Positions 7,811 through 8,138 of a DNA stretch of 8,138 nucleotides are shown one piece after another. Position numbers and translations under genes: made by a program. Source of the stretch: Alphaproteobacteria bacterium. Its GTDB lineage: Bacteria; Pseudomonadota; Alphaproteobacteria; Sphingomonadales; Sphingomonadaceae. Numbering within the stretch: the stretch's first letter is position 1; each line of letters opens with the position of its first letter. The notes under the pieces were generated by a model. It searched no databases, had not been told where the DNA came from, and worked only from the letters and a program-made list of their open reading frames with translations. Where the stretch lies: contig JAGWVG010000068.1 in the NCBI GenBank assembly GCA_018970965.1, forward strand, positions 1-8,138. The letters run 5' to 3'.

Positions 7811-7834
7811 TGATGTTCACACGAGGCTTGTCAA
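7806..7834 (-). promoter_or_regulatory. Possible gyrA promoter facing the plus-strand promoter
   Basis: A perfect TTGACA lies on the minus strand (7834 to 7829). At the standard 17-base spacing the -10 position reads AATTGA (7811-7806), a poor match. A second, weaker -35-like TTGACG lies at 7773-7768 with no convincing -10. gyrA must be transcribed from somewhere in 7700-7940 or further right, but its promoter cannot be assigned firmly. If real, this one shares its -10 region with the opposing promoter and gives a gyrA leader of about 100 bases. Confidence 0.3.
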
Positions 7835-7898
7835 AGCCCGTATCTCGTTTTGCTTGTGCGCGTTTGTGGAACCGATTAGCGCAAGCGCGCTGTTTAAG

Positions 7899-7917
7899 AG
7901 TCGGGCTGGAGTCGGGC
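7899..7917 (+). repeat. Direct repeat of AGTCGGGC in a 5' leader
   Basis: AGTCGGGC occurs at 7899-7906 and again at 7910-7917, start to start 11 bases, about one helical turn. It lies between the predicted transcription start and the ribosome site of the rightmost gene. It could be a protein-binding site or chance in GC-rich sequence. Confidence 0.3.
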
Positions 7918-7925
7918 CAGCACGC

Positions 7926-7931
7926 AGGAGG
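7926..7931 (+). promoter_or_regulatory. Strong Shine-Dalgarno sequence of the rightmost gene
   Basis: A perfect AGGAGG ends nine bases before ATG 7941. It also abuts the in-frame ATG 7932, which is too close to be used, so it decides the start in favour of 7941. Confidence 0.8.
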
Positions 7932-7940
7932 ATGGTTGAT

Positions 7941-8138
7941 ATGAAGATGGTTTCTCGCGCAGCTTTGGGTCTGGGCCTCGTCCTTGGGGTTGCTGCTCCG
8001 CTGGCTCTGTCGCCCGCCGTCGCGGCGAAGGAGGAAAAGGGCAAGGCTCCGCAAAAAGTTTGGCAGCTGAGCAAAGAATTTCGCGCGGCCTATGCCCCCG
8101 CTGATGCAGCGGTAAAGGCCAACGCGCCGGACGCGCTT
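7941..8138 (+). CDS. Uncharacterised exported protein, N-terminal part (3' end outside window)
   Basis: 66 codons are visible and the frame runs off the right edge. I do not recognise the family. The start is well supported by AGGAGG at 7926-7931. Residues 1-29 form a clear Sec-type signal peptide: basic MKMVSR, hydrophobic AALGLGLVLGVAAPLAL, and cleavage probably after PAVAA before KEEK. There is no lipobox cysteine, so a soluble periplasmic or secreted protein is likely. The mature part begins with a Lys/Glu-rich stretch (30-40) and then looks helical and alanine-rich (WQLSKEFRAAYAPADAAVKA), as at the start of some helical-repeat (TPR-like) proteins, but that is only a resemblance. It is divergent from gyrA and has its own promoter, so no shared function with gyrA is implied. 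Confidence 0.8.
   Translation, partial: MKMVSRAALGLGLVLGVAAPLALSPAVAAKEEKGKAPQKVWQLSKEFRAAYAPADAAVKANAPDAL

Noticed and set aside
7878..7898. Stem AGCGC/GCGCT followed by TGTTTAAG as a terminator
   Set aside because: Only five base pairs with a short loop and an interrupted T-run, and located inside the leader of an expressed-looking gene; not strong enough to call.
7806..8074. Two minus-strand open frames opposite the rightmost gene
   Set aside because: They run antisense to a frame with a signal peptide, AGGAGG and a consensus-like promoter, and their own products show no recognisable features.

Overview
The window looks like a conserved chromosomal housekeeping block from an alphaproteobacterium, most likely a member of Sphingomonadales. 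The signs are the gene order rseP-bamA-skp-fabZ-rpmE facing gyrA, the cysteine-free alphaproteobacterial form of ribosomal protein L31, the alphaproteobacterial insert in the GyrA C-terminal domain, and the moderately GC-rich codon use, which is even across the window. Genus is a guess (Sphingopyxis/Sphingorhabdus-like); nothing in the sequence fixes it.

Layout. Positions 1-735 hold the C-terminal part of the site-2 protease RseP, cut by the left edge. The plus strand continues with bamA (768-3419), a Skp/OmpH-type periplasmic chaperone (3419-4063, overlapping bamA by one base), fabZ (4084-4536) and rpmE (4633-4860). These genes are close enough to be one transcription unit. rpmE has its own 96-base leader with two hairpins. 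A strong bidirectional terminator (about 4888-4920) separates this unit from gyrA, which runs in the opposite direction (7699 to 4943) and appears to start at a TTG codon. A 241-base divergent intergenic region (7700-7940) carries a good plus-strand promoter and a possible overlapping minus-strand one. The window ends inside an unrecognised exported protein (7941 to the right edge).

How the genes work together. RseP (intramembrane protease of the envelope stress response), BamA (outer-membrane protein insertase) and Skp (chaperone delivering unfolded outer-membrane proteins to BamA) form an envelope-biogenesis group. FabZ supplies saturated acyl chains for membrane lipids. In many proteobacteria lpxD, lpxA and lpxB sit around fabZ here; in this window they are absent, which fits a sphingomonad that uses glycosphingolipids in place of LPS. 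L31 and GyrA are unrelated housekeeping functions.

I found no mobile element, CRISPR array, tRNA or rRNA, and no gene set that looks like an undescribed system. The more interesting signals are small regulatory ones: the rpmE leader hairpins, the TTG/T7 start of gyrA with its leader, and the face-to-face promoter region upstream of gyrA.
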